Assembly: GCA_035934555.1 (NCBI GenBank)
Contig: DASYXT010000128.1
Location: 62,001-126,000, forward strand
Direction of reading: 5' to 3'
Length of the DNA: 64,000 nt
DNA from: DASYXT01 sp035934555
Lineage (GTDB): Bacteria > Verrucomicrobiota > Verrucomicrobiia > Limisphaerales > UBA8199
Made by a program: the position numbers and the translations under genes. The notes under the pieces are model-generated. The model did no database searches. It saw only the letters and a program-made list of their open reading frames with translations, and was not told the DNA's origin. Below are positions 55,858 through 64,000 of the stretch, one piece after another; positions within the stretch are counted from its first letter, which is position 1; each line of letters opens with the position of its first letter.

Positions 55858-56250
55858 CTAATTCTCCTCACCCTCAGTCCATCGGTTGTGGGTGGCGCGC
55901 GCGTAGTGGCGTCGTTCCCGGAGCTTGCCCAGCAACGTCCCCACCAGCGGACCGTACTGCCGGCTCATACGCCAGGCGAGCAATCCCCAACCCAGCAAGC
56001 GCCGCAAGCCGGCCGGGCGCGCTTTAGGTTCTTCAGTGTGTGAACGTGAGCGCACGAACCACCCAGCCAGCGGCAAGAGCACGAGCAACGGTCGCAGCGC
56101 CCGCAACCTGCGCAACTTGCGCCGGAAACCGACCATGTAAAGGCGCACATTGTGAACTTCAAGATTGAGAGCGTGGCGGTAGGCTTCGCTTTCGGCCACC
56201 AGCGCGCGTTTCCTGGCCTGCAGCTCCTTTACTTCAAAGATTCCAGCCAT
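55858..56250 (-). CDS. Small YqjK-like membrane-associated protein
   Basis: 130 residues. A helical, charged N-terminus (FEVKELQARKRALVAESEAY) is followed by a hydrophobic helix (LRPLLVLLPLAGWFVRS) and a basic end. It overlaps the upstream yqjE-like gene by 22 nt. In Enterobacteria yqjD-yqjE-yqjK form one unit, and the order here is the same, so the third place suggests YqjK; sequence likeness alone is weak. Confidence 0.6.
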   Translation of the reverse strand: MAGIFEVKELQARKRALVAESEAYRHALNLEVHNVRLYMVGFRRKLRRLRALRPLLVLLPLAGWFVRSRSHTEEPKARPAGLRRLLGWGLLAWRMSRQYGPLVGTLLGKLRERRHYARATHNRWTEGEEN

Positions 56251-56609
56251 GCACGATCCTTCCGGGCCTGATCAACCGTTTCGGTAAAAGGTTCGCGTTT
56301 CAGCAATCCCCTGACGACCAACACAGCCACTACCGCCCCGATGAAGTAGAGCGCGGCGAAGCCGCCGGCGACATAAATCCGCCATTCCTCCCGGAAAAGG
56401 AAAATCACCACCGCCGTCAGTAGCAGCACGACCATGACACTGAGAAACACCAGTGCTGTGGTCCAAAAAAACATCTCCGTCAGCCGGGTTTTCTCCTCCT
56501 GCCACTCCAGCGCGAATAATTCAATGCGGTTATTCAGAGCCCCCAGCCCAGTACGGGCCAGACGGCCAACCAGCGCTCCCAAGCCCGGTGAATGCTCCTC
56601 CGCAGCCAT
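56229..56609 (-). CDS. yqjE: YqjE-like phage-holin-superfamily membrane protein
   Basis: 126 residues. Soluble amphipathic start (GLGALNNRIELFALEWQEEK), then two transmembrane helices (WTTALVFLSVMVVLLLTAVV; VAGGFAALYFIGAVVAVLVV) joined by FREEWRIY, the holin-3-6/DUF1469 pattern. Its start codon shares a base with the yqjD stop (TAATG), so they are translationally coupled. The family is envelope-stress associated; the mechanism is unknown. Confidence 0.82.
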   Translation of the reverse strand: MAAEEHSPGLGALVGRLARTGLGALNNRIELFALEWQEEKTRLTEMFFWTTALVFLSVMVVLLLTAVVIFLFREEWRIYVAGGFAALYFIGAVVAVLVVRGLLKREPFTETVDQARKDRAWLESLK

Positions 56610-56920
56610 TACCTGCGGTTGACGAGGATGCCAAGGAGGATGCCAATCCCGAACGCAGCGCCCACCGCCTGATAGGGATGCTCGCGCACCATGGTGTCGG
56701 CCGCCTTTGCGCCGGCGACAGCTCGTTCCTGGAGTTTGCGCCGGGTTTCCTTCGCCACCTCAAGGGCAGCCGCCAGCCGTTCCCGGGCAGCCATACCGCG
56801 CTCAGTCAAATCGCGGGCGCCCGCCCGCAGCAACTCTTCGCCGTCATGCACCACGGCTTGCAAGTCTTTGAGGAGTTTCTCGGTTGAAGTTTCGATGTCC
56901 TGGCCAGATCTGGTTTCCAT
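56609..56920 (-). CDS. yqjD: YqjD/ElaB (DUF883) family protein
   Basis: 103 residues from ATG 56920. Long N-terminal amphipathic helix (TEKLLKDLQAVVHDGEELLR, MAARERLAAALEVAKETRRK) and a C-terminal membrane helix of the DUF883 type (VREHPYQAVGAAFGIGILLG, then ILVNRR). In E. coli YqjD ties ribosomes to the inner membrane in stationary phase. First gene of the yqjD-E-K-like set. The open frame before this start is not conserved in kind. Confidence 0.85.
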   Translation of the reverse strand: METRSGQDIETSTEKLLKDLQAVVHDGEELLRAGARDLTERGMAARERLAAALEVAKETRRKLQERAVAGAKAADTMVREHPYQAVGAAFGIGILLGILVNRR

Positions 56921-57042
56921 AGGTGATCCACACACTACTGTCGCACCGGCATAGTGCGCGGTGCTTGACGCCACTGTACGAGCCCGCGGGTCCCGCCGAT
57001 ATGGGGTCAATAACCCAAGGGAAACCCCGGCAAGGGCCGTCC

Positions 57043-57531
57043 CTATTCGCCATCATGGACCGCTTCCACCAGCTCCCCCGGGTCGCGCAGCCGTCCGCCC
57101 TCTTCGCGCTCGAGGTCGAAATCTCCACGGAGAAACTTCAATGCGTAACGCTCCTGCTCGATTTCAATGCGGGTGCGGACGCCCAGGCGGCGCAGCAATG
57201 CCACCGGCGGGCACCAACCCGTCAAGGCGTGCTGGAGCAGGAACCCGGAAACTACCACCGGTAACAAAAACCATTTCCGCCCGCGGGTGACACCAAACAC
57301 CATGCTCAATAAAACGAGACCCGCTGCGTTGGTTTCGAGGATTCGCTCCGTATCCCATTCCCGGTCCAGTTCTTCAAGCCGGCCGGAGATAGTTTTCTTC
57401 TCCTGGGTGGCATAGAAGCGAATCCGCCGGTCCAACTCGGCGTCAATGCGGTGATTGAATTCCGGCGGTGTATGAGCGCGCACACGGTCCTCCTTGGCAA
57501 TGCGCCCTGCGAGACTGAAATCTTTACCCAT
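57043..57531 (-). CDS. DUF2892 membrane protein (YgaP-like transmembrane domain)
   Basis: 162 residues; GGAGG lies 11 nt before the ATG. The first 65 residues are charged and probably cytoplasmic (HRIDAELDRRIRFYATQEKK). A DUF2892 domain follows (about 65-125): WDTERILETNAAGLVLLSMV, FLLPVVVSGFLLQHALTGWC and PPVALLRRLGVRTRIEIEQE. In YgaP this domain follows a rhodanese; here it follows an unassigned helical segment. It is 123 bp upstream of yqjD, same strand, possibly one transcript. Confidence 0.75.
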   Translation of the reverse strand: MGKDFSLAGRIAKEDRVRAHTPPEFNHRIDAELDRRIRFYATQEKKTISGRLEELDREWDTERILETNAAGLVLLSMVFGVTRGRKWFLLPVVVSGFLLQHALTGWCPPVALLRRLGVRTRIEIEQERYALKFLRGDFDLEREEGGRLRDPGELVEAVHDGE

Positions 57532-57641
57532 AGAAAAATGTCCTCCAAATACTTGCGTTTTGACCCCGCTGGCCTAACCGACCAGGAGAACATACTTGGG
57601 GAATAAAACCGGCGCGAGGTAGGTTTTTCCCGGTACCGGGG

Positions 57642-58313
57642 CTATTTCGGAGCTTGCGTCTCGTTCAGCCACCCCTGGCGCAGCGCAAACTGCACCATCT
57701 CGGTGCGGCTGCGCAACCCAAGTTTCTCGGCCACGCGGACCTTGTACGTCTCGACAGTTTTAACACTGAGCCTGAGATTATGAGCGATCTCTTTGTTGCT
57801 GTAGCCCCACGCCAGCAACAACAACACCTCTTTCTCCCGCACGCTCAAGGCCGCCGAGTGGGCTTCGGCCTGCGGGTGGGCGACGCCGGCCTCGCGCGCG
57901 AGCAGCTTGCCCGCCAGGCTTGCCTCGAAATGTATCCCGCCGGCACTCACCGTCAGGATGGCCTTGAGCAAGTCGTCCCCCGCGGAACGTTTCAATACAT
58001 ACCCGGAGGCGCCCGCCTTGCACAACTGACTCAAATAACTCTCATCCTCATGCGCGGTGAGGGCGACGATTTTGATTTCGGGGAATTCATTGCGGAGGCG
58101 CTCGGTGGCTTGCAACCCGCTCAATTGCGGCATCGAAAGGTCCATCACCACCACTTGCGGATGCAACCGGCGGACCTGCTCCAGCGCCTCGTGACCGTTG
58201 GCGGCTTCCCCTACCACTGACATCTCCGGGTGGGCGTCGATCAGCAACCGCAAGCCGTCGCGGAGCATCTTGTGATCATCAGCAAGCAGGATACGGACTT
58301 TGGGCTTCTTCAT
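57642..58313 (-). CDS. NarL/FixJ-family response regulator
   Basis: 223 residues from ATG 58313. Receiver with D12-D13, phosphoacceptor D58 (VVVMDLSMPQLSGLQAT), IVALTAHEDESYLS and lysine in GYVLKRSAGDD. LuxR-type helix-turn-helix at the end (LSVREKEVLLLLAWGYSNKE, IAHNLRLSVKTVETYKVRVA). It overlaps the hybrid kinase gene by 35 nt, so the two are a cognate pair. DNA target unknown. The 110 bp between it and the DUF2892 gene hold no visible motif. Confidence 0.95.
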   Translation of the reverse strand: MKKPKVRILLADDHKMLRDGLRLLIDAHPEMSVVGEAANGHEALEQVRRLHPQVVVMDLSMPQLSGLQATERLRNEFPEIKIVALTAHEDESYLSQLCKAGASGYVLKRSAGDDLLKAILTVSAGGIHFEASLAGKLLAREAGVAHPQAEAHSAALSVREKEVLLLLAWGYSNKEIAHNLRLSVKTVETYKVRVAEKLGLRSRTEMVQFALRQGWLNETQAPK

Positions 58314-59586
58314 GAGCGGTCGTGGCGGTTTGCTGGGGCGCCGCCCCACCCAGCGGCAGGCGGGCGAACACGGTTGTGCCCGCCCCGGGCACCGACTCCA
58401 GGGTGAACGTGCCCCCGACCAGTTTCACCCTTTCGCCCATGCCGAGCAGACCCAGCTTGCCTTGCGTAGCTGAGGTCTGCAACAACGCATCGGCGTCGAA
58501 GCCTCGGCCATCATCTTCAACGATCAACGACACAAACCCGGGCCGGCGTTCCAGCAGAACGCTAACGCGGCGCGCCTGGGCGTGACGAAGAATGTTGGTC
58601 AGCGCTTCCTGGGCGACGCGGTACAGAGCGGTTTCATATTCGAGTGGCAACCGCTTCCCCTCCAGACCGTCGCTGTGGAAATCAACGCGAATCGAAGAAC
58701 CCTCCGACCATTCCGTCGTGTATCGCTCCAAGGCCAGCTCCAATCCCAGATCATCCAGGGTCGAGGGCCGCAGTTCCCACGCCAGCCGGTGGATGTCGCG
58801 CATCAACCCCTCGGCCAGCTTCTCCAGTTTGCCAATGCTCGATTGAACCGGTGTGGCAAACGGCCCCTGCTTGCGCAGCATCTGCAGCCCCAGCTTCAAG
58901 GCCGTCAGGTCCTGCCCCAACCGGTCATGCAACTCCCGCGAAATGCGGCCACGCTCGGTTTCCTGCGCCTCGGACAGCCGGCGCAGCACCTGTTGATGCG
59001 CCGCCTCGGCGCGCTGGCGTTGCGCCATTTCGGCCTGGAGCGCGCGGTTGGCCTCCGAGAGTTCGCCCGTCCGCTGCTGCACACGGGCCTCCAGCAAATC
59101 CCGCTCCCGTTGCAGCGCCGTCTCGGCCTGCTTCAGGGCCTCTTCGGTGCGCTTGCGTTCAATCGCATAGCGCAGCGAGCGCGCCGTCTGCCGGCCGTAT
59201 GCCTGGTTCTTAACCAGGTAATCCTGAATCCCCTGGCGCACCGCCGCTAAACCGACCGCCTCATCGTCCACGCCGGTCAATAACACAATGGGCAGCCGCG
59301 GCGCCGCGGCCCGCGCGCGAATAAAAGTCTCCGGCCCTTGGCTGTCGGGTAAGGAGAGGTCCAGCAGAAGCAAATCAAACTCCTGGTGCGACAACAGCTC
59401 AATCGCGCCGGCAAGGGTCTCCACCACCCAAAATTGGTAATCGCCCATGCCGCTTTGCACTAAAGCCTCCTGCAACAGCGCGGTGTCCGACGGACTGTCC
59501 TCGACCAGCAGGATGCGCAGCGGCGGCGGATTCCGACCGGCTGGCGTATCTGGGAACTGCTGAAGTGAGGTCAATGACACAGGCAT
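58279..59586 (-). CDS. Soluble histidine kinase with N-terminal receiver (NarX-type core)
   Basis: 435 residues without a transmembrane segment. N-terminal receiver (about 24-140) with E29-D30, D76 (LLLLDLSLPDSQGPETF) and LLTGVDDEA. A long coiled coil follows (EEALKQAETALQRERDLLEA). The HisKA_3 box is QETERGRISRELHDRLGQDL, and the ATPase end has LYRVAQEALTNILRHAQAR, DDGRGFDAD and LGMGERVKLVGG. The receiver probably takes a phosphate from another kinase, making this an integrator in a relay that ends at the overlapping NarL-type regulator. Same strand as the receiver gene at 59609-60094. Confidence 0.92.
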   Translation of the reverse strand: MPVSLTSLQQFPDTPAGRNPPPLRILLVEDSPSDTALLQEALVQSGMGDYQFWVVETLAGAIELLSHQEFDLLLLDLSLPDSQGPETFIRARAAAPRLPIVLLTGVDDEAVGLAAVRQGIQDYLVKNQAYGRQTARSLRYAIERKRTEEALKQAETALQRERDLLEARVQQRTGELSEANRALQAEMAQRQRAEAAHQQVLRRLSEAQETERGRISRELHDRLGQDLTALKLGLQMLRKQGPFATPVQSSIGKLEKLAEGLMRDIHRLAWELRPSTLDDLGLELALERYTTEWSEGSSIRVDFHSDGLEGKRLPLEYETALYRVAQEALTNILRHAQARRVSVLLERRPGFVSLIVEDDGRGFDADALLQTSATQGKLGLLGMGERVKLVGGTFTLESVPGAGTTVFARLPLGGAAPQQTATTAHEEAQSPYPAC

Positions 59587-59608
59587 CCTGCTTTCCAGAG
59601 TCGGTGAT

Positions 59609-60094
59609 TCAGTTGGCGACCTCCGGCAACACCGCCGGGCTCTGCGGCAGCAGCCGCGGCGGCAACATCACGATCAACAACCAGAACGACTCTATCGACT
59701 GCACCACCCGGAGAAACTGTTGGAAATCCACGGGCTTGGTAATGTAACAATTGGCGTGAAGGTTGTAAGCCCGCAACACATCCTGCTCCGCCTTGGAAGT
59801 GGTCAGCACCACCACCGGGATCGACTTCAGGACCGGGTCGGCTTTGATCTCAGCGAGCACTTCGCGGCCGTCTTTCCGCGGCAGGTTCAGGTCCAACATG
59901 ATCAGATCCGGCCGGGGCGCTTTCGTGAAGGCGCCGCGGCGTTGCAGAAAATCCATCGCCTCGACGCCGTCTTCCACCACCGAGAGGTGGTTGCGCACTT
60001 TGGCCTCGCGCAGCGCTTCCAGCGTCAACTCGGTATCACTGGGGCTATCTTCCACCAGCAGAATCTCTACAGGTCGGCCGTCGTCTGATTTCAT
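59609..60094 (-). CDS. Rcp1/CheY-like single-domain response regulator
   Basis: 161 residues from ATG 60094. E15-D16, phosphoacceptor D68 (RPDLIMLDLNLPRKDGREVL), VVVLTTSKAEQDVLRAYNLH and lysine in NCYITKPVDFQQFLRVV, the exact pattern of regulators that pair with phytochrome-type kinases (Rcp1). It overlaps the PAS/GAF kinase gene by 4 nt. It is probably the phosphate carrier from that kinase to the hybrid kinase downstream (22 bp away). Confidence 0.95.
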   Translation of the reverse strand: MKSDDGRPVEILLVEDSPSDTELTLEALREAKVRNHLSVVEDGVEAMDFLQRRGAFTKAPRPDLIMLDLNLPRKDGREVLAEIKADPVLKSIPVVVLTTSKAEQDVLRAYNLHANCYITKPVDFQQFLRVVQSIESFWLLIVMLPPRLLPQSPAVLPEVAN

Positions 60095-62334
60095 ACATTC
60101 GAGGGTTGCGGGATGGAAAAGAAAAAACTCGAGCCTTGCCCGGGTTGCGATTCGACCCAGATCGAGCCCGCGTGGCGCTCGACGATTTTCTTGCAAATAG
60201 CCAGCCCGATACCCGTCCCGGCATAATGCCGGCGCGTGTGCAGACGCTGAAAGATTTGAAAAATGCGCTCGTAATACTTCGGTTCAATGCCGATGCCGTT
60301 GTCGCGAACGGATATCACCCAGCGGTCAGACTCGGCACGCCCGGCGACATGGATGCGGGGCGGCCGGTCGCTGCGGAACTTCACGGCGTTGCCCAGCAAA
60401 TTCTGGAACAACTGCACCATCTGGGTCGCATCGACGCGCAACGTCGGCAACGGCTCGCAAGTGACAATTGCCTGGGCGGCGCGGATGCTCGCCTGCAGAT
60501 TCCTTACGGCGTCGCGGAAAAGCAGGTTGAGGTCGGCTTCCGCCAGGACGGGGGGCTGTGTGCCCAGCCGGGAAAAAGTCAGGAGGTCATTAATCAGCCG
60601 CTCCATGCGGGCGGCGCCGTCTGCCGCCCCGGCAATGTACTCCAGCGCCTTGGGGTCCAGGCCGTCGGGAAACCGCAACTGCAATAACCGAACGTAGCCC
60701 CCAACCGCTCGCAGCGGTTCCTGCAAATCGTGCGAAGCCACGTAGGCAAATTGTTCCAGGTCACGGTTCGAACGTTCCAGTTCCTGGGCGGTTTGCTGAA
60801 GCGACTCCTGCGCGCGCCGGCGTTCGGCAATCTGGAGTTGCAGCAGGCGATTGGCGGCTTCCAATTCCATCGTCCGTTGCTGCACCTTCTCCTCGAGCTT
60901 CTCGCGATAAGTCACCAACTCGGCTTCGGCCTGGAACCGGTGCACGGCCTCGCCGATCAATGGCGTCATGGATTCGATGAATTCGACCATTGGCGCAGGA
61001 AACTGCCCGCGGCGCCGGTCGGCCATATGAATCACCCCGAGCACCGTATCATGATAGCGGAGCGGAATCACAGCCAGGGACGCAAACCCGAATCGAGCGC
61101 AGTTGCCCCGATACTGAACCTGGTGTTCCTCGGCCAATCGCGGCAGAAAAGTCTGAATATCATCGGAGCGGAACGAACCGCCCCGGGTGAGCAGCGGCTG
61201 GTCGGAAACCACAAATGATTGATTGAGCGCGCGCGCGCAGCAGCAGGTGTCATGGTCGGTCGAGAGGCACTTCTCCAACTCGAAAAACTCCGGCTCGAAC
61301 CCGGCGGAGACGACGTAAGGCAACGCGTGCTCATGCGCAAGGCGGATTCCGAGCGCGTCGCACCCGCTCCATTGCTGCAGCACCTGCAACACCCCTTCCA
61401 GGTATTCCTTCAACGTAACCTTCTGCACGAATAGCCCCAGCAACGCGTTGGTGAACTCCCTGCGCCGCTCCGCTTCTTTGCGCTCCGTGATATCCACGCA
61501 GATGCCGATCCATTCCCGGATGTCTCGGCGGTCGTCCAGCACCGGCACACCCCGCACACCCACATACCGGTATTCGCCATCCGCACGCCGCAACCGGTAC
61601 TCCGTCACATAAAGCGCGCGCGTCGCGACGGCTTTGGACCAGGTCTCCATCACCGCCGGGCGGTCGTCAGGATGGACCGCCTCCAGCCAGCCTGCTCCCT
61701 CATATTCCTGCCGGCTCTGGCCCGTAAACCCCTGCCACGTCGGCAACTCCTCCACAATTTGTCCCTCGGGACTGGTGATCCAGACGACCTGAGCGGTCGC
61801 CGTGACCAGCGAACGATACCGTGCTTCGTTTTCCAGCAACGCCGTTTCCATTCGCTTGCGCAACGTCACATCCCTTAGCGATAACACCAGAAACTCGACC
61901 TCGCCTCGACCGCCGCACACCGGCACCAGCGTCCAATCCCAATACGTCACCCCCCAATCGGGGTGATCGGGAAAGCGAAACGCCTTGGCCGAAACCTGGT
62001 ACGGCTTGCGGCTCTGCACCACTTCCCGGAAAATCGCTTCGTTCTCCGGGTGCGGATAGAACTCAAAATGGTTGTGGCCGAAAAACTCCTCAACACCTCG
62101 GCCGCAAGCACGGGCATAGACTTCATTGACGCGGAGGAAATTGAACTGCGGGTCAAGAAGAACGAGGCAATCCAGAGAGTGTTCGAAGAAGGCCTCGAGC
62201 AATCCCAGTTGCCGGCGTGGATCATCCGAGGGGGCTTTGCCCGAACTGCCGAGCGCCTTCGCACTCCGCCGCGGCAAACGACTCGCCCCGCCCTCGGTTG
62301 AACGCGAAATGGACTTGAGCGCCTTGGAGCTCAT
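60091..62334 (-). CDS. PAS-PAS-GAF sensor histidine kinase, soluble
   Basis: 747 residues, no transmembrane helix. PAS 1 (about 45-160, FFEHSLDCLVLLDPQFNFLR), PAS/PAC 2 (about 168-290, SLVTATAQVVWITSPEG, ending WIGICVDITERKEAERR), GAF (about 296-460, with CCCARALNQSFVVSD), coiled coil (about 470-520), phospho-histidine in LEQFAYVASHDLQEPLRAVG (near 530) and ATPase core (LFQNLLGNAVKFRS, DNGIGIEPKYYERIFQIFQR, GTGIGLAICKKIVERH). The kinase core is of the phytochrome type, but GAF lacks an obvious bilin cysteine motif, so light sensing is not supported. It overlaps the Rcp1-like gene by 4 nt and heads a three-to-four-gene relay. Confidence 0.94.
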   Translation of the reverse strand: MSSKALKSISRSTEGGASRLPRRSAKALGSSGKAPSDDPRRQLGLLEAFFEHSLDCLVLLDPQFNFLRVNEVYARACGRGVEEFFGHNHFEFYPHPENEAIFREVVQSRKPYQVSAKAFRFPDHPDWGVTYWDWTLVPVCGGRGEVEFLVLSLRDVTLRKRMETALLENEARYRSLVTATAQVVWITSPEGQIVEELPTWQGFTGQSRQEYEGAGWLEAVHPDDRPAVMETWSKAVATRALYVTEYRLRRADGEYRYVGVRGVPVLDDRRDIREWIGICVDITERKEAERRREFTNALLGLFVQKVTLKEYLEGVLQVLQQWSGCDALGIRLAHEHALPYVVSAGFEPEFFELEKCLSTDHDTCCCARALNQSFVVSDQPLLTRGGSFRSDDIQTFLPRLAEEHQVQYRGNCARFGFASLAVIPLRYHDTVLGVIHMADRRRGQFPAPMVEFIESMTPLIGEAVHRFQAEAELVTYREKLEEKVQQRTMELEAANRLLQLQIAERRRAQESLQQTAQELERSNRDLEQFAYVASHDLQEPLRAVGGYVRLLQLRFPDGLDPKALEYIAGAADGAARMERLINDLLTFSRLGTQPPVLAEADLNLLFRDAVRNLQASIRAAQAIVTCEPLPTLRVDATQMVQLFQNLLGNAVKFRSDRPPRIHVAGRAESDRWVISVRDNGIGIEPKYYERIFQIFQRLHTRRHYAGTGIGLAICKKIVERHAGSIWVESQPGQGSSFFFSIPQPSNV

Positions 62335-62510
62335 CGAAGGTGCAGACCAACTCGGATTACCACGCTGGACAATGCCAGTTCATACAACTCGCATTGTTAC
62401 CAAAGCATAATGATTGTCAATGAAAACCGAGGACCCAGGAATGGGTCCAGCGGTCACTGCGACAGCACAAATGAGGCCTGGGGATCATATCCCCCAGCGG
62501 GTTCGTGTTC

Positions 62511-63026
62511 CTAATCAGTAACCAATTCAGGTCGAGCATTCCTGGGTCGCTGCAACCCCCTGACCAATCCACCCCAAAAACCCAGGCGGTTCGGCGCCAC
62601 GGCTTCCTCGATGATTTCCTTGAGGTCCAACAACCGCCGAACCTCCGCCTTCACGTTGTCGATCACCAATGGACGGCTAAACACCGCGTCGGCGCCGGTT
62701 TCCAGCAACACCATTTCGTTCTCTGGGGAATTTGCCAGCACGAGCAACGGTGTGCCACACCCGCTCTTGATCCGATGTAAAACTTCCGCCACGTCCGATA
62801 GCTCCACCCAGGGTGTTCGGCGCCCAGGTTCATTTTCTAAATTCTCAGCAGCCACAATGATCAAATCAAACGCCCCTGAGCAGCCCAACCGTTGGAACTG
62901 CTCCAGGCGGCTGGTGCGAACGCATTCCACCGCCGCCTGGTCATAACACACATCCAACACCGCCGCTTCCAACAGGTTCGAGGTCCTACGTTCGGCATTA
63001 CCCAATAACAGATTCACTTTGCGCAT
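62511..63026 (-). CDS. Pseudo-receiver protein lacking the phospho-aspartate
   Basis: 171 residues from ATG 63026. The fold is receiver-like (KVNLLLGNAERRTSNLLEAA, FDLIIVAAENLEN, TPLLVLANSPENEMVLLETG, ADAVFSRPLVIDNVKAEVRR), but the acidic pocket is GNAE, the phosphoacceptor is replaced (IIVAAEN) and the switch lysine is RPLV. It therefore cannot be phosphorylated in the usual way. It lies upstream of the PAS/GAF kinase gene on the same strand, 176 bp apart, and might be an allosteric partner; that is inference. Confidence 0.7.
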   Translation of the reverse strand: MRKVNLLLGNAERRTSNLLEAAVLDVCYDQAAVECVRTSRLEQFQRLGCSGAFDLIIVAAENLENEPGRRTPWVELSDVAEVLHRIKSGCGTPLLVLANSPENEMVLLETGADAVFSRPLVIDNVKAEVRRLLDLKEIIEEAVAPNRLGFWGGLVRGLQRPRNARPELVTD

Positions 63027-63220
63027 AGCATTCTCGCGCTTCAAAGAGCAATGGCGTTGCCAACTCAGAAATGCGAATGAGCATGCTAACCTGGACTAAT
63101 GCAGCGGCTGTCCATTTACTGGACATTTCAACGTTGCGACACCACTTGCGGACATTATCCTTCAGGCCTCCGGCAAGTGAGACGTGCAGCGGCAAGCTGG
63201 CCGCAGGCAAGAACAATGCT

Positions 63221-63427
63221 ATGACCGATGACGAACAAAAAATAATGGGCTTCCTGGCCTCGAGTCCCGAGTCGTTCTTTGCGCGCAAGGAGATTGCCCG
63301 CCGTGCCGTCAAACGGGAGGTGTACGAGCAAAACCCCCATTGGGCGGCTCCGGCGTTGGCCTCGCTGGTAATGATGGGAAAACTCGAGCAGAACAGCAGC
63401 GGCGCCTACCGCTTGAAGCAGAGCTAG
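63221..63427 (+). CDS. Small winged-helix-like protein
   Basis: 68 residues from ATG 63221; a longer frame from 63071 has no ribosome site. The sequence (DEQKIMGFLASSPESFFARK, EIARRAVKREVYEQNPHWAA, LASLVMMGKLEQNSSGAYRL) predicts a helix-turn-helix followed by a beta-wing, like small MarR/PadR-type or DprA/Rok fragments. It lies 22 bp upstream of tlyA, same strand, so it is likely co-transcribed. Function unknown. Confidence 0.6.
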   Translation: MTDDEQKIMGFLASSPESFFARKEIARRAVKREVYEQNPHWAAPALASLVMMGKLEQNSSGAYRLKQS

Positions 63428-63449
63428 CGTTAAATGGAACCGTCCCGCC

Positions 63450-64000
63450 GTGACCCGAATTGACCAGGCGCTAGTCGAGCGCGGCTTATGCGAGAGTCGC
63501 GAAAAGGCCAAGCGCGCGATCATGGCCGGCCAGGTCCGGGTGAATGGACAAGTCGCGCACAAACCCAGCGAGACAATTGCTCCCACCGCTCTCCTCGAAC
63601 TAACCGCCGGGGAGAAGTTCGTCAGCCGCGGCGGGCTCAAGCTCGAACACGCGCTCGAACAGTTCCGCCTCGACGTGCGCGGATTGAGAACTCTGGATCT
63701 CGGCGCTTCCACTGGGGGGTTTACCGACTGTCTGCTGCAACGCGGCGCGGCCCAGGTCTATGCGGTTGATGTCGGTCAAGGGCAGTTGGCGTGGAAGTTG
63801 CGCCGCGATCCGCGCGTGGTCGTGATGGAGCGGACCAATGCGCGAGAGTTAACGCCGGCCAGTTTTCCTTCGCCATTCAACCCACTCGACCTGGCGGTGT
63901 GCGATTGCTCCTTCATCTCGCTGCGCAAAATCCTCCCTGCCGCGGTTGCATTGCTGGCAGCTTCGGCTAAGATCGTCGCGCTCGTCAAACCGCAGTTCGA
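63450..64000 (+). CDS. tlyA: TlyA-family rRNA 2'-O-methyltransferase / haemolysin (C-terminus outside window)
   Basis: GTG start at 63450; 183 codons are visible to the edge. The N-terminal S4 RNA-binding domain (about 1-60) reads RIDQALVERGLCESREKAKR, AIMAGQVRVNGQVAH. The FtsJ/RrmJ-type methyltransferase part follows (about 65 on): EKFVSRGGLKLEHALEQF, LDLGASTGGFTDCLLQRGA for SAM binding, VYAVDVGQGQLAWKLR, and LAVCDCSFISLRKILPA. This is the full TlyA pattern up to the catalytic lysine region (IVALVKPQF). TlyA methylates 16S and/or 23S rRNA; membrane-lytic activity has also been claimed. Confidence 0.92.
   Translation, partial: MTRIDQALVERGLCESREKAKRAIMAGQVRVNGQVAHKPSETIAPTALLELTAGEKFVSRGGLKLEHALEQFRLDVRGLRTLDLGASTGGFTDCLLQRGAAQVYAVDVGQGQLAWKLRRDPRVVVMERTNARELTPASFPSPFNPLDLAVCDCSFISLRKILPAAVALLAASAKIVALVKPQF

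Overview
The window (about 60% GC, dense, no phage or insertion sequence seen) looks like a chromosomal piece of a Verrucomicrobiota bacterium, most likely of the Pedosphaera/Limisphaerales kind. The grounds are gene content: paired DUF1501 and DUF1549/DUF1553 (PSD1) genes, type II pseudopilins with an FTLIELLVVIAIIAILAA start followed by a DG-containing C-terminus, very large secreted LamG/Ig proteins ending in a W...FYR domain, GH106, and REP-type palindromes. Taxonomy is an inference from family content; no rRNA is present.

Layout. 1-1.7 kb: a truncated beta-propeller protein, then tRNA-Asn. 2-5.6 kb: katG divergent from a membrane-anchored HEAT-thioredoxin. 5.8-8.9 kb: cbiX-tyrA-aroA. 8.9-18.4 kb: the most unusual part, a minus-strand run with an AraC-type regulator fused in frame to a TpsB/FhaC outer-membrane transporter, then its TpsA (filamentous haemagglutinin-like) partner, then exbB-exbD-tonB-exbD with gaps of 1-3 nt or overlaps. 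18.6-20.7 kb: a PstS-like binding protein and a secreted protein. 21-29.5 kb: a tiny basic protein, a SecD-like lipoprotein, REP elements, an aspartate aminotransferase, a lone receiver, a Sel1 lipoprotein, a pseudopilin and a giant LamG/Ig protein. 29.7 kb: tRNA-Ile(CAT). 30.6-40.7 kb: a stress and signalling block with a metallophosphoesterase, a kinase/OmpR pair with DUF2231 and an exported rubrerythrin, a CBM48 protein, three receivers, a collapsed UspA gene and an NtrB/NtrC pair. 40.9-55.8 kb: polysaccharide-related and secreted genes (pseudopilin, an alpha/alpha-barrel-like protein, a TIM-barrel-FGE fusion, DUF1501/PSD1, a HAD phosphatase, GH106). 55.9-57.5 kb: yqjD-yqjE-yqjK-like membrane genes and a DUF2892 protein. 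57.6-63 kb: two more kinase/receiver sets and a receiver lacking its aspartate. The window ends inside tlyA.

The strongest candidate for something undescribed is the 8.9-18.4 kb locus. A transcription factor domain, an internal signal peptide and an outer-membrane two-partner-secretion pore share one reading frame. Downstream, the secreted partner abuts a complete proton-driven ExbB/ExbD/TonB energiser. This suggests that export, gene control and inner-membrane energy are coupled. That coupling is inference; the gene order, the fusion and the spacing are read directly.
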